The translations under genes and the position numbers were made by a program. A DNA stretch of 64,000 bases from Allobosea sp. Root483D1 (GTDB lineage Bacteria > Pseudomonadota > Alphaproteobacteria > Rhizobiales > Beijerinckiaceae), in the NCBI RefSeq assembly GCF_001429505.1, contig NZ_LMJW01000022.1:688853-752852 (forward strand). The letters are read 5' to 3'. Under the pieces are notes generated by a model. It was not told the origin of the DNA. It was given only the letters and a program-made list of their open reading frames with translations, and did not search any database. Positions 25,959 to 34,906 of the stretch are shown here, in pieces (the first letter of the stretch is position 1; each line of letters begins with the position of its first letter).

Positions 25959-26570
25959 TCACCAGGGCCGGCGTGGGCCGGTGTCGATGTGGATCAGCCC
26001 GTTCCAGTAGAGCTTGTGGCCGCCGACCTCCGGCAGGGCACGGGCCCACTCCAGCACGGTGCGCGGCCTGACGCCGGGCACGCGGAAATCCATCGCCTCG
26101 CAGCGCTTGTGATAGGAGCCGCGCCGCGCCCGCCAGGGTGGCCGCCAGGTCGAGGTCACTTTCACCGCCCCGTACTTGTCCGAGATCTTGCCGAGGATGC
26201 TCTTGAGTAGCGGCGGCAGGCAGGCGATCGAGGTCCCAGGGTCGGTCGAGATGCCCGGCCTGTCGGGCTTCTCGTCGGGGTCGAAGGCGGGTTCCTCGGC
26301 GGTCTGCCCCGGCGTGCGCTGCGGCCATTCCGGCCCCTCGTCGTCATCGGGCTGGGCGAGGGTGGGCGCCGGGCCTGAGGCGACGCTGGCTTCGATTGGT
26401 GCAGCGGGGACGACGATGATCGGCGGCGCACCCGGCTTGATCTGCAGGTCGAGATCGAATGGGCGCTCCGGCGGCAGCGGCGCGAGCATCATCTGCGCTG
26501 CGGCCGCGCCGCCAAGCACCATCCCGGTGGCACAGGCACCGGCCAGTACGACTCGCCGCATTGCGCTCAT
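25959..26570 (-). CDS. secreted M15-type peptidase-like (DUF882/extensin-like) protein
   Basis: 203 residues. A signal peptide (VVLAGACATGMVLGGAAAAQ) is followed by a Pro/Glu/Asp-rich low-complexity segment (residues ~30-105) and a compact C-terminal domain with SYHKRCEAMDFRV and GLIHIDTGPRRPW. That H...D...H arrangement matches the zinc site of M15-like D-Ala-D-Ala carboxypeptidases (YcbK-like). A role in periplasmic peptidoglycan maintenance is inferred. Convergent with the aminotransferase gene, 28 nt away. An internal in-frame ATG (26561) is an alternative start. Confidence 0.75.
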   Translation of the reverse strand: MSAMRRVVLAGACATGMVLGGAAAAQMMLAPLPPERPFDLDLQIKPGAPPIIVVPAAPIEASVASGPAPTLAQPDDDEGPEWPQRTPGQTAEEPAFDPDEKPDRPGISTDPGTSIACLPPLLKSILGKISDKYGAVKVTSTWRPPWRARRGSYHKRCEAMDFRVPGVRPRTVLEWARALPEVGGHKLYWNGLIHIDTGPRRPW

Positions 26571-26963
26571 GCAGCGCGGGACGCCGATGGCGGGACGACG
26601 GCCAGGGGCGCGCGATCACGATGCGTTGTTGGCCTCGGCATTCCCGCAGCGGTGCTCCTGACGCATCGGCAGTGCTTGCCGACGAATCGTGCCGGCGCCG
26701 AAGACTGACGTTACGTCCCGGTTTGCCATGCTTCGATGCGCCGCGACAACCGCCTTGCGCCGGGAGCGGCCGATCACGAAAATTGGAGCCGAAACGGCCG
26801 GGAATCGTGCCGCTTCCGCGGGCGGCACGAACATATGCGGCAAAGACATGGCGACAGCCGCGTTGTGCGGCGCGGCGAACCCTTGCGTGATTCTAAAGCA
26901 GGGTCTAATCGACTGGCGAGATTGAGGGCGCCGCCTCGGCGCCGGGTTGAAGCGGGGTGACAG
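26571..26963. other. upstream region of the nuo operon
   Basis: About 390 bases with no convincing gene; short frames on both strands overlap one another and have no recognisable product. It holds a promoter candidate (26883-26911) and a GC-rich hairpin GGCGCC-GCCTC-GGCGCC just before nuoA. No trace of a tRNA-Asp 3'-end repeat was seen. Confidence 0.5.
26883..26911 (+). promoter_or_regulatory. candidate promoter of the nuo operon
   Basis: TTGCGT (26883-26888), 17-nt spacer, TAATCG (26906-26911), giving a ~45-nt leader before nuoA. Confidence 0.45.
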
Positions 26964-27344
26964 ATGCAAGCTCTTCCTGTGCAGTCCCTGCTGTCGGACT
27001 ACCTGCCTTTGGTGATCTTCATCGGCCTGGCGCTGGTGATCGGCCTGGCGCTGCTGGTCGCCCCCTTCGCCGTCGCCTATTCCAAGCCGGACGCCGAGAA
27101 GCTCTCGGCCTATGAATGCGGCTTCAACGCCTTCGACGACGCGCGCATGAAGTTCGACGTGCGCTTCTACCTCGTCGCCATCCTCTTCATCATCTTCGAC
27201 CTCGAAGTCGCCTTCCTCTTCCCCTGGGCGGTCGCCTTCGGCGGGCTCGGCTGGCTCGGATTCTGGTCGATGATGGTCTTCCTCGGCGTGCTGACGGTCG
27301 GCTTCGTCTACGAGTGGCGCAAGGGCGCGCTCGAGTGGGACTGA
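26964..27344 (+). CDS. nuoA: NADH-quinone oxidoreductase subunit A
   Basis: 126 residues with three membrane helices, the size of NuoA/ND3. Membrane-arm subunit of complex I near the quinone site. The conserved loop SKPDAEKLSAYECGFNAFDDARMKFDVRFYL contains the invariant ECG cysteine, and FLIIFDLEVAFLFPWA-like helix 2 follows. First gene of the 14-subunit operon. Confidence 0.97.
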   Translation: MQALPVQSLLSDYLPLVIFIGLALVIGLALLVAPFAVAYSKPDAEKLSAYECGFNAFDDARMKFDVRFYLVAILFIIFDLEVAFLFPWAVAFGGLGWLGFWSMMVFLGVLTVGFVYEWRKGALEWD

Positions 27345-27417
27345 TCGCTTTGTCGCTGAGACCTGATACGCTCCCGTCCATGTTCTTACATTCGACGAAA
27401 CTCAAAGGTTCGAACTG

Positions 27418-28002
27418 ATGGCCATGACAGCGATCGATCGTGGTGATCCGCTGGTCGCGTCCGCGCCGCGGGGCCTGCTCGGCCCGGACGGCAAGCCCAT
27501 CGGCGCCCGCGATCCCTACTTCGTCGAGATCAACAATGAGCTCGCCGACAAGGGCTTCCTCGTCACGGCGAGCGATGACCTGATCAACTGGGCCCGCACC
27601 GGCTCGCTGATGTGGATGACCTTCGGCCTCGCCTGCTGCGCGGTCGAGATGATGCAGCTCTCCATGCCGCGTTACGATGTCGAGCGCTTTGGTTTCGCGC
27701 CGCGCGCCAGCCCACGCCAGTCGGACGTGATGATCGTCGCCGGCACGCTGACCAACAAGATGGCTCCGGCCCTGCGCAAGGTCTACGACCAGATGCCGGA
27801 GCCGCGCTACGTCATCTCGATGGGCTCCTGCGCCAATGGCGGCGGCTACTACCACTACAGCTATTCGGTGGTGCGCGGCTGCGACCGCATCGTGCCGATC
27901 GACGTCTATGTGCCGGGCTGCCCGCCGACCGCGGAAGCGCTGCTCTACGGCGTGCTGCTGCTGCAGAAGAAGATCCGGCGGACCGGGACGATCGAGCGCT
28001 GA
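27418..28002 (+). CDS. nuoB: NADH-quinone oxidoreductase subunit B
   Basis: 194 residues. Holds iron-sulfur cluster N2, the last electron carrier before quinone. The tandem cysteines LACCAVEMM (C73-C74), GSCANGGGYYH and CPPTAEALLYG are all present. N-terminal ~35 residues are an extension common in alphaproteobacteria. AAAGG precedes the start. Confidence 0.97.
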   Translation: MAMTAIDRGDPLVASAPRGLLGPDGKPIGARDPYFVEINNELADKGFLVTASDDLINWARTGSLMWMTFGLACCAVEMMQLSMPRYDVERFGFAPRASPRQSDVMIVAGTLTNKMAPALRKVYDQMPEPRYVISMGSCANGGGYYHYSYSVVRGCDRIVPIDVYVPGCPPTAEALLYGVLLLQKKIRRTGTIER

Positions 28003-28038
28003 AGCGCTCGTGGACCGGTGGCTTGCGAAGGTGATGCG

Positions 28039-28644
28039 ATGAGCGAAGCGCTCGTGACATTGGGCGAAGAGATCAAGGCGGCGCTGCCCGGCGCGGTGAC
28101 CGATATCGTCGTCGCCTATGACGAGCTGACCGTGCTCGCCGAGGCGGCCGATATCGTGCGGGTCCTGAAGATTCTCTACGACGATCCGCGCTTCCGCTTC
28201 GTCAATTTCACCGACATCGCCGGCGCCGACTATCCGCAGCGCGAGAAGCGCTTCGAGGTCGTCTATCACCTGCTCTCGCCGCGCCATAACCGGCGTGTGC
28301 GCGTCAAGATCCAGACCGACGAGGCGACCCCGGTTCCGTCCGTGATCGAGGTCTTTCCGGCGGCCAACTGGTACGAGCGCGAGGCCTACGATTTCTACGG
28401 CATCCTGTTCTCGAACCATCCGGACCTGCGCCGCATCCTCACTGATTACGGCTTCGAGGGTTATCCCCTGCGCAAGGACTTCCCGCTGACCGGATTCGTC
28501 GAGGTCCGCTACGACGACGAGCAGAAGCGCGTCGTCTACGAGCCGGTGAAGCTGAACCAGGAGTTCCGCAACTTCGACTTCCTCTCGCCCTGGGAAGGGA
28601 CGGAATACGTCCTGCCGGGCGACGAGAAGGCCAAGGCGGGCTGA
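28039..28644 (+). CDS. nuoC: NADH-quinone oxidoreductase subunit C
   Basis: 201 residues; hydrophilic 30-kDa-type subunit bridging the peripheral arm and NuoD. Signature ERE(A)YDFYGILFSNHPDLRRILTDYGFEGYPLRKDFPL is clear. Separate from NuoD, unlike the fused NuoCD of enterobacteria. Start at 28039 is preferred (AAGGTG upstream); an in-frame GTG at 28018 would add seven residues. Confidence 0.97.
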   Translation: MSEALVTLGEEIKAALPGAVTDIVVAYDELTVLAEAADIVRVLKILYDDPRFRFVNFTDIAGADYPQREKRFEVVYHLLSPRHNRRVRVKIQTDEATPVPSVIEVFPAANWYEREAYDFYGILFSNHPDLRRILTDYGFEGYPLRKDFPLTGFVEVRYDDEQKRVVYEPVKLNQEFRNFDFLSPWEGTEYVLPGDEKAKAG

Positions 28645-28648
28645 GCGG

Positions 28649-29086
28649 ATGGGCGAAGGCCACAAACTCTCCGGCGGCTGTCTCTGCGGCTCGGTTCGCT
28701 TCACGGCGACCATGGCCAAGCCGGAGATGGACGTCTGCCATTGCGACATGTGTCGCAAATGGAGCGGCGGCGTGCTGATGACCGTGCCCTGCACCGACGT
28801 CGCGGTCGCCGACGAGACGAATCTTGCCGTCTATCCCTCGTCCGAATGGGGCGAGCGCGTCTTTTGCCGGAACTGCGGCACCAGCCTGTTCTGGCGTCAG
28901 CGCTCGGGCGAGGGCCATGTCGCGGTGGCGTTCCCGAGCCTCGACGATCCTTCCGATCTCGTCTTCGCCGAAGAGATCTTCATCGATGAGAAGCCTGACC
29001 TTTACGCCTTCGCGGGCGAGCGCCGGCGCAAGACCGGTGAGCAGGTGATCGCCGAATTCCATGCCGCCCAGGAAGGCCGGACATGA
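28649..29086 (+). CDS. GFA-family (CENP-V/GFA domain) zinc protein inside the nuo operon
   Basis: 145 residues with the zinc pattern of glutathione-dependent formaldehyde-activating-like proteins: CLC (C11, C13), CHCDMC (C30, C32, C35) and CRNCGT. The start is 4 nt after nuoC, and the stop overlaps the nuoD start (ATGA), so it is translated as part of the complex I operon. It is not a known complex I subunit. Whether it acts on formaldehyde adducts, assists complex I assembly or is a passenger cannot be told. Codon use and GC content look like the neighbours. Confidence 0.88.
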   Translation: MGEGHKLSGGCLCGSVRFTATMAKPEMDVCHCDMCRKWSGGVLMTVPCTDVAVADETNLAVYPSSEWGERVFCRNCGTSLFWRQRSGEGHVAVAFPSLDDPSDLVFAEEIFIDEKPDLYAFAGERRRKTGEQVIAEFHAAQEGRT

Positions 29087-30273
29087 CCGAACACAACATC
29101 CGCAATTTCTCGATCAATTTCGGGCCGCAGCATCCGGCGGCGCACGGCGTTCTGCGCCTGGTGCTGGAGCTCGACGGCGAGATCGTCGAGCGTGTCGACC
29201 CGCATATCGGCCTCTTACATCGCGGCACCGAGAAGCTGATCGAGCACAAGACCTATCTCCAGGCCGTGCCCTATTTCGATCGGCTCGACTATGTCGCGCC
29301 GATGAACCAGGAGCACGCCTTCGCGCTTGGCGTCGAGAAGCTGATGGGCGTCACCGTGCCGCGCCGCGGCCAGCTCATCCGCGTGCTCTATTCCGAGATC
29401 GGCCGCATCCTCTCGCATATCCTCAACGTCACCACGCAGGCGATGGACGTCGGCGCGCTCACCCCGCCGCTCTGGGGCTTCGAGGAGCGCGAGAAGCTGA
29501 TGATCTTCTACGAACGGGCCTGCGGCGCGCGCATGCACGCGGCCTATGTCCGGCCGGGCGGCGTCCACCAGGACCTGCCGACCTCGCTGATCCACGACAT
29601 CGCTGAATGGTGCGACCCGTTCCTCAAGGTCTGCGACGACCTCGAGACCTTGCTCACCGACAACCGGATCTTCAAGCAGCGCAATGTCGACATCGGCGTG
29701 GTCGATCTCGAGACCTGCTGGAAATGGGGCTTCTCGGGCGTGATGGTGCGTGGCTCCGGCGCGCCCTGGGACCTGCGCAAGTCGCAGCCCTACGAGTGCT
29801 ACGAGGAGATGGAGTTCGACATCCCCGTCGGCAAGAACGGCGACTGCTACGACCGCTACTGCATCCGCATGGAAGAGATGCGCCAGTCGGTGCACATCAT
29901 GAAGCAGTGCTGCGAGAAATTGCTCTCGGCCGATGGCGGCGGGCCGATCTCCTCGCTCGACGGCAAGATGGTGCCGCCCAAGCGCGGCGAGATGAAGCGC
30001 TCGATGGAAGCGCTGATCCACCACTTCAAGCTCTACACCGAGGGCTACAAGGTACCCGAGGGCGAGGTTTATGCAGCGGTCGAGGCGCCCAAGGGCGAGT
30101 TCGGCGTCTATCTCGTCTCCGACGGCACCAACAAGCCCTATCGCTGCAAGATCAAGGCGCCGGGCTTCGCCCATCTCCAGGCCATGGATTTCATGTGCCG
30201 CAAGCACATGCTCGCCGACGTCTCGGCGATCCTCGGCTCCCTCGATATCGTCTTTGGTGAGGTGGACCGCTGA
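29083..30273 (+). CDS. nuoD: NADH-quinone oxidoreductase subunit D
   Basis: 396 residues, the 49-kDa subunit lining the quinone pocket. Conserved NFGPQHPAAHGVLRLVLELDGE near the N-terminus and the C-terminal DIVFGEVDR end are intact. It descends from the nickel-hydrogenase large subunit but lacks the nickel cysteines, as expected. Start overlaps the GFA gene by 4 nt. Confidence 0.98.
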   Translation: MTEHNIRNFSINFGPQHPAAHGVLRLVLELDGEIVERVDPHIGLLHRGTEKLIEHKTYLQAVPYFDRLDYVAPMNQEHAFALGVEKLMGVTVPRRGQLIRVLYSEIGRILSHILNVTTQAMDVGALTPPLWGFEEREKLMIFYERACGARMHAAYVRPGGVHQDLPTSLIHDIAEWCDPFLKVCDDLETLLTDNRIFKQRNVDIGVVDLETCWKWGFSGVMVRGSGAPWDLRKSQPYECYEEMEFDIPVGKNGDCYDRYCIRMEEMRQSVHIMKQCCEKLLSADGGGPISSLDGKMVPPKRGEMKRSMEALIHHFKLYTEGYKVPEGEVYAAVEAPKGEFGVYLVSDGTNKPYRCKIKAPGFAHLQAMDFMCRKHMLADVSAILGSLDIVFGEVDR

Positions 30274-31517
30274 TGTCCGTCCGTCGTCTCGCGCCTGATC
30301 ACGTTCAGCCGACCTCCTTCGCCTTCAACGCGGCGAACGAGAACTGGGCCGATCAGCAGATCGCCAAATACCCCGAAGGCCGGCAGGCCTCGGCCGTGAT
30401 CCCGCTGCTCTGGAAAGCGCAGGAGCAGCATGATGGCTGGCTGCCGCGCGCCGCGATCGAAGCGGTCGCCCGCAAGCTCGGCATGGCGCCGATGCGGGTG
30501 CTGGAGGTCGCGACCTTCTACACCATGTTCGCCCTGCAGCCGGTGGGCGAGCACTTCATACAGCTCTGCGGCACGACGCCTTGCGCGCTGCGCGGCGCCG
30601 AGGCGCTGAAGAAGGTCTGCGAGGACGTCATCGGCCCGCAATCGACCGTCACGGCCGACGGCAAGCTCTCCTGGCTCGAAGTCGAATGCCTCGGGGCCTG
30701 CTGCAACGCCCCGATGGCGCAGATCAATTTCGACTATTACGAGGACTTGACGCCGGACAATTTCCGCAAGCTGCTCGGCGATCTGCGCGAGGGCCGTCCG
30801 ACCAAGCCCGGCCCGCAGGTCGACCGCTCCTGCTCGGAGCCGCTCGGCGGCGGCGACACGCTGAAGGATCCGGCCCTGTTCGACGGCTCGGTGATCGGCG
30901 CCGGCGACTGGCAGAAGCGCATCACCAGGCAGCGCGAAGACGCGATCAAGATCGCCAGCGAAAAGGCTGCGGCCGAGGCCATGGCCAAGGCGGAAGCCGA
31001 GGCTGCTGCTACGATGGCCAAGACCGGGCCGACCGACGTCAAGACCGCGCCGGCCCCCGAGGCCGCTGCGCCCGCCCGCCCGAAGCCGTCCGAGCCGAAC
31101 CAGCCGGCCAGCGCCGCGCAGGACACGCCTTCTGCGACGAGCAAGGCGATCAAGGACAATCCCGCCGAGGGCACAGCTGAGAAGGCGCCGGCAGCCAAGG
31201 CTGCGCCGGTCGCCGAGCCGGCTCCCGCCGTTGCCGAGTCCAAGCCGCAGCTGCTGACCGCGGCACGCGGCGGCAAGGGCGACGATCTCGAGCTGATCTG
31301 GGGCGTCGGTCCCAGGCTCGGCAAGATGCTGAACGAGATGGGCGTCTGGCACTTCGACCAGGTCGCCGCCTGGACCCCGGCGGAGCTCGCCTGGGTCGAT
31401 GCAAGGCTGACCGGCTTCAAGGGCAGGGCGGTCCGTGACGACTGGATCTCGCAGGCGAAGAAGCTCGCTACCGGCTGGCGGCCGGAGAGCAAGCTCGGCG
31501 ACAAGCCGGCGAACTGA
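30273..31517 (+). CDS. nuoE: NADH-quinone oxidoreductase subunit E with long C-terminal extension
   Basis: 414 residues; ordinary NuoE has about 160-250. Residues 1 to ~180 are the thioredoxin-like [2Fe-2S] domain with cluster N1a ligands in LCGTTPCALRG and CLGACCNAP. An Ala/Lys/Pro-rich linker (about 210-330) follows, then a compact helical domain from residue 337 (DDLELIWGVGPRLGKMLNEMG) that looks like a helix-hairpin-helix fold. Such tails occur in several alphaproteobacterial NuoE proteins. The tail function is unknown; DNA binding is not implied by the fold alone. Start overlaps the nuoD stop by one base (TGATG). Confidence 0.95.
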   Translation: MSVRRLAPDHVQPTSFAFNAANENWADQQIAKYPEGRQASAVIPLLWKAQEQHDGWLPRAAIEAVARKLGMAPMRVLEVATFYTMFALQPVGEHFIQLCGTTPCALRGAEALKKVCEDVIGPQSTVTADGKLSWLEVECLGACCNAPMAQINFDYYEDLTPDNFRKLLGDLREGRPTKPGPQVDRSCSEPLGGGDTLKDPALFDGSVIGAGDWQKRITRQREDAIKIASEKAAAEAMAKAEAEAAATMAKTGPTDVKTAPAPEAAAPARPKPSEPNQPASAAQDTPSATSKAIKDNPAEGTAEKAPAAKAAPVAEPAPAVAESKPQLLTAARGGKGDDLELIWGVGPRLGKMLNEMGVWHFDQVAAWTPAELAWVDARLTGFKGRAVRDDWISQAKKLATGWRPESKLGDKPAN

Positions 31518-31527
31518 GGCGACAACG

Positions 31528-32832
31528 ATGCTGGCTGATCGCGACCGCATTTTCACCAATCTCTACGGACTGCATGACCTGTCGCTGAAGGGCGCCATGC
31601 AGCGTGGTGCCTGGGACGGCACCAAGTTCCTGCTCGAGCAGGGCCGCGACTGGATCATCGACGAGATGAAGAAGTCGGGCCTGCGCGGGCGCGGCGGCGC
31701 TGGCTTCCCGACCGGCCTGAAATGGTCGTTCATGCCCAAGCAGAGCGACGGGCGCCCGCACTACCTCGTCGTCAATGCCGACGAGTCGGAGCCGGGCACC
31801 TGCAAGGATCGCGAGATCATGCGCAACGACCCGCATACGCTGGTCGAGGGCTGCCTGATCGCCTCCTTCGCCATGGGCGCGCACGCGGCCTATATCTACA
31901 TCCGCGGCGAATATGTCCGCGAGCGCGAGGCGCTGCAGCGCGCTGTCGACGAGGCCTATGAGGCAAACCTCATCGGCAAGAACAACAAGCACGGCTATCC
32001 CTTTGATCTCTATGTGCATCACGGCGCCGGCGCCTATATCTGCGGCGAAGAGACGGCGCTGCTCGAGAGCCTCGAGGGCAAGAAGGGCATGCCGCGGCTG
32101 AAGCCGCCTTTCCCGGCCAATGTCGGCCTTTATGGCTGCCCGACCACCGTCAACAACGTCGAGTCGATCGCGGTCGCGCCGACCATCCTGCGTCGTGGCG
32201 CCAGCTGGTTCTCCTCGATCGGCACGCCGAACAACGTCGGCACCAAGCTGTTCTGCATCTCCGGCCATGTGAACAAGCCCTGCAACGTCGAAGAGGCTAT
32301 GGGCCTGACCTTCCGCGAGCTGATCGACCGCCATTGCGGCGGTATCCGCGGCGGCTGGGACAACCTCAAGGCGGTCATCCCCGGCGGCTCCTCGGTGCGC
32401 ATGGTGCCGGCCGAGCAGATCATCGACACGCCGATGGATTTCGACTCGCTTTCGAAGCTGAAGTCGGGCCTCGGCACGGCGGCGGTGATCGTGATGGACA
32501 AGTCGACCGACATCATCCGCGCCATCGCCCGCATCAGCTATTTCTACAAGCATGAGAGCTGCGGCCAGTGCACGCCCTGCCGCGAGGGCACCGGCTGGAT
32601 GTGGCGCGTCGTCAACCGCATGGCGGAAGGCCGCGCCCAGAAGCGCGAGATCGACATGCTGCTCGACGTCTCCAAGCAGATCGAGGGCCACACCATCTGC
32701 GCGCTCGGCGACGCTGCCGCCTGGCCGATCCAGGGTCTGATCAACCATTTCCGTCACGAAATCGAGCAGCGCATCGACGACTATGCCGCCAACCCGCATG
32801 GCGAGCCGGTCAGGCTCATGGCGGCGGAGTGA
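31528..32832 (+). CDS. nuoF: NADH-quinone oxidoreductase subunit F
   Basis: 434 residues, the NADH- and FMN-binding subunit. FMN/NADH site GRGGAGFPTGLKWSFMP, NADESEPGTCKDRE and CGEETALLESLEG; [4Fe-4S] cluster N3 ligands in CGQCTPCREG and the distant TICALGDAA cysteine. Start MLADRDRIFTN at 31528; the longer frame from 31435 overlaps nuoE. Confidence 0.98.
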   Translation: MLADRDRIFTNLYGLHDLSLKGAMQRGAWDGTKFLLEQGRDWIIDEMKKSGLRGRGGAGFPTGLKWSFMPKQSDGRPHYLVVNADESEPGTCKDREIMRNDPHTLVEGCLIASFAMGAHAAYIYIRGEYVREREALQRAVDEAYEANLIGKNNKHGYPFDLYVHHGAGAYICGEETALLESLEGKKGMPRLKPPFPANVGLYGCPTTVNNVESIAVAPTILRRGASWFSSIGTPNNVGTKLFCISGHVNKPCNVEEAMGLTFRELIDRHCGGIRGGWDNLKAVIPGGSSVRMVPAEQIIDTPMDFDSLSKLKSGLGTAAVIVMDKSTDIIRAIARISYFYKHESCGQCTPCREGTGWMWRVVNRMAEGRAQKREIDMLLDVSKQIEGHTICALGDAAAWPIQGLINHFRHEIEQRIDDYAANPHGEPVRLMAAE

Positions 32833-32836
32833 GACC

Positions 32837-34900
32837 ATGACCAAGCTTCTGATCGACGGCATCGAGGTCGATGTCCCGCCGGAGTACACCGTGCTCCAGG
32901 CCTGCGAGGCGGCAGGCGCAGAGGTGCCGCGCTTCTGCTTCCACGAGCGGCTCTCGATCGCCGGCAATTGCCGCATGTGCCTGGTCGAGGTGAAGGGTGG
33001 CCCGCCGAAGCCCCAGGCCTCCTGCGCCATCGGCGTGCGCGACCTGCGTCCCGGCCCGAACGGTGAGCCGCCGGTCGTGCTGACCAGATCGCCCATGGTC
33101 AAGAAGGCGCGCGAAGGGGTGATGGAGTTCCTGCTCATCAACCACCCGCTCGACTGCCCGATCTGCGACCAGGGCGGCGAATGCGACCTGCAGGACCAGG
33201 CGATGGCCTACGGCGTCGACACCTCGCGCTATGCCGAGAACAAGCGCGCGGTCGAGGACAAGTATATCGGCCCGCTGGTCAAGACCTCGATGACGCGCTG
33301 CATCCAGTGCACGCGCTGCGTCCGCTTCACCACCGAGGTCGCCGGCGCCTCCGACCTCGGCGCGATCGGCCGCGGCGAGGACATGGAGATCACCACCTAT
33401 CTCGAGCACGCGATGAGCTCGGAACTGCAGGGCAATGTCGTCGACCTCTGCCCGGTCGGCGCCCTGACCTCCAAGCCCTACCAGAACAAGGCCCGGCCCT
33501 GGGAGCTGACCAAGACCGAGTCCATCGACGTGATGGACGCGGTCGGCTCGGCGATCCGCGTCGACTCGCGCGGCCGTGAGGTGATGCGGGTTCTGCCGCG
33601 CATCAACGAGGCGGTGAACGAGGAGTGGATCTCCGACAAGACCCGCCACATCGCCGACGGGCTCAGGACCCAGCGTCTCGACCAGCCCTATATCCGTGAG
33701 AATGGCGCGCTGCGCCCGGCGAGCTGGAGCGAGGCGCTCACGCTGGTCGCGGGCAAGCTCAAGGCCGCCAAGCCCGAGCGCGTCGGCGCCATCGCCGGCG
33801 ACCTCGCCGCGGTCGAGGAGATGTATGCCCTCAAGGCGCTGATCGCTGGTCTCGGTTCGAACAATCTCGACTGCCGCCAGGACGGGGCGAAGCTCGACCC
33901 GGCCTTCGGCCGCGCCAGCTACGTGCTCAACACCGGCATCGCCGGTATCGAGGATGCGACCTCGCTGCTGATCATCGGCTCGAACCCGCGCCGCGAGGCC
34001 CCGATCGTCAATGCCCGCATCCGCAAGCGCTGGCTGCGTGGCGACTTCAAGGTCTCGCTGATCGGCGAGAAGGTCGACCTGACCTACGCCTATGACTATC
34101 TCGGCGCCGGTCCCGAGACGCTGGCCGATCTGGTCAAGCGCGCCGGAGCTGCCGGCGAGCGGCCGATGGTCCTGGTCGGGCAGGGTGCTCTCATCCGCAA
34201 GGACGGCGCCGCCGTGCTCTCGCTCGCGGCCAAGGCTGCCGATCTCTTCGGCGCGGTCAAGGATGGCTGGAACGGCTTTGGCGTGCTGCACACCGCTGCC
34301 GCCCGCGTCGGCGGGCTCGATCTCGGCTTCGTTCCGGGTGAGGGCGGTCTCGATGTCTCCGGCATGATGGCGGCGGGCGCGCTCGATGTGCTCTTCCTGC
34401 TCGGCGCCGACGAGATCGAGGTGCCGGCCGGCGCCTTCGTGATCTACCAGGGCAGCCATGGCGACAAGGGCGCGCATCGCGCCGACGTGATCCTGCCGGG
34501 CGCCGCCTACACCGAGAAATCCGGCACCTACGTCAACACCGAGGGCCGAGTGCAGATGGCGGCTCGCGCCACCTTCCCACCTGGCGATGCCAAGGAGGAC
34601 TGGGCGATCCTGCGGGCGCTCTCCGCCTCGCTCGGCAAGCCGCTGCCCTTCGACTCGCTGTCGGCGCTGCGCCGCGAGCTTTATGCCGCCCATCCTCATT
34701 TCGCTGCGGTCGACACGGTCGCCGAGAGCGATCGCTCCGGTCTGGCGAAGCTGGCCGGGCAGGGCGGCGCGACCGAGAAGGCGGGCTTCGCCCCGGCCGT
34801 CGCCGATTTCTACACCACGAACCCCATCGCCCGCGCTTCGGCGGTGATGGCGGAATGCTCGGCGCTGGCCTCGGGCCGCATGCGCCAGGCGGCGGAGTAA
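32837..34900 (+). CDS. nuoG: NADH-quinone oxidoreductase subunit G
   Basis: 687 residues, the 75-kDa subunit. The N-terminal ferredoxin domain holds [2Fe-2S] ligands C34, C45, C48 and C63; then CPICDQGGECDLQDQ and CIQCTRCVRF for the two [4Fe-4S] clusters. The remainder is the molybdopterin-oxidoreductase-like domain without cofactor. ATG at 32837, 4 nt after nuoF stop. Confidence 0.98.
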   Translation: MTKLLIDGIEVDVPPEYTVLQACEAAGAEVPRFCFHERLSIAGNCRMCLVEVKGGPPKPQASCAIGVRDLRPGPNGEPPVVLTRSPMVKKAREGVMEFLLINHPLDCPICDQGGECDLQDQAMAYGVDTSRYAENKRAVEDKYIGPLVKTSMTRCIQCTRCVRFTTEVAGASDLGAIGRGEDMEITTYLEHAMSSELQGNVVDLCPVGALTSKPYQNKARPWELTKTESIDVMDAVGSAIRVDSRGREVMRVLPRINEAVNEEWISDKTRHIADGLRTQRLDQPYIRENGALRPASWSEALTLVAGKLKAAKPERVGAIAGDLAAVEEMYALKALIAGLGSNNLDCRQDGAKLDPAFGRASYVLNTGIAGIEDATSLLIIGSNPRREAPIVNARIRKRWLRGDFKVSLIGEKVDLTYAYDYLGAGPETLADLVKRAGAAGERPMVLVGQGALIRKDGAAVLSLAAKAADLFGAVKDGWNGFGVLHTAAARVGGLDLGFVPGEGGLDVSGMMAAGALDVLFLLGADEIEVPAGAFVIYQGSHGDKGAHRADVILPGAAYTEKSGTYVNTEGRVQMAARATFPPGDAKEDWAILRALSASLGKPLPFDSLSALRRELYAAHPHFAAVDTVAESDRSGLAKLAGQGGATEKAGFAPAVADFYTTNPIARASAVMAECSALASGRMRQAAE

Positions 34901-34906
34901 GCCTCG

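Noticed and set aside
26616..26969. Short frames on both strands upstream of nuoA (78-117 codons)
   Set aside because: They overlap each other, lack ribosome binding sites and show no family or hydrophobic pattern.
31468..34699. Long minus-strand frames opposite nuoF and nuoG (557 and 627 residues)
   Set aside because: Antisense shadows of strongly conserved complex I genes.
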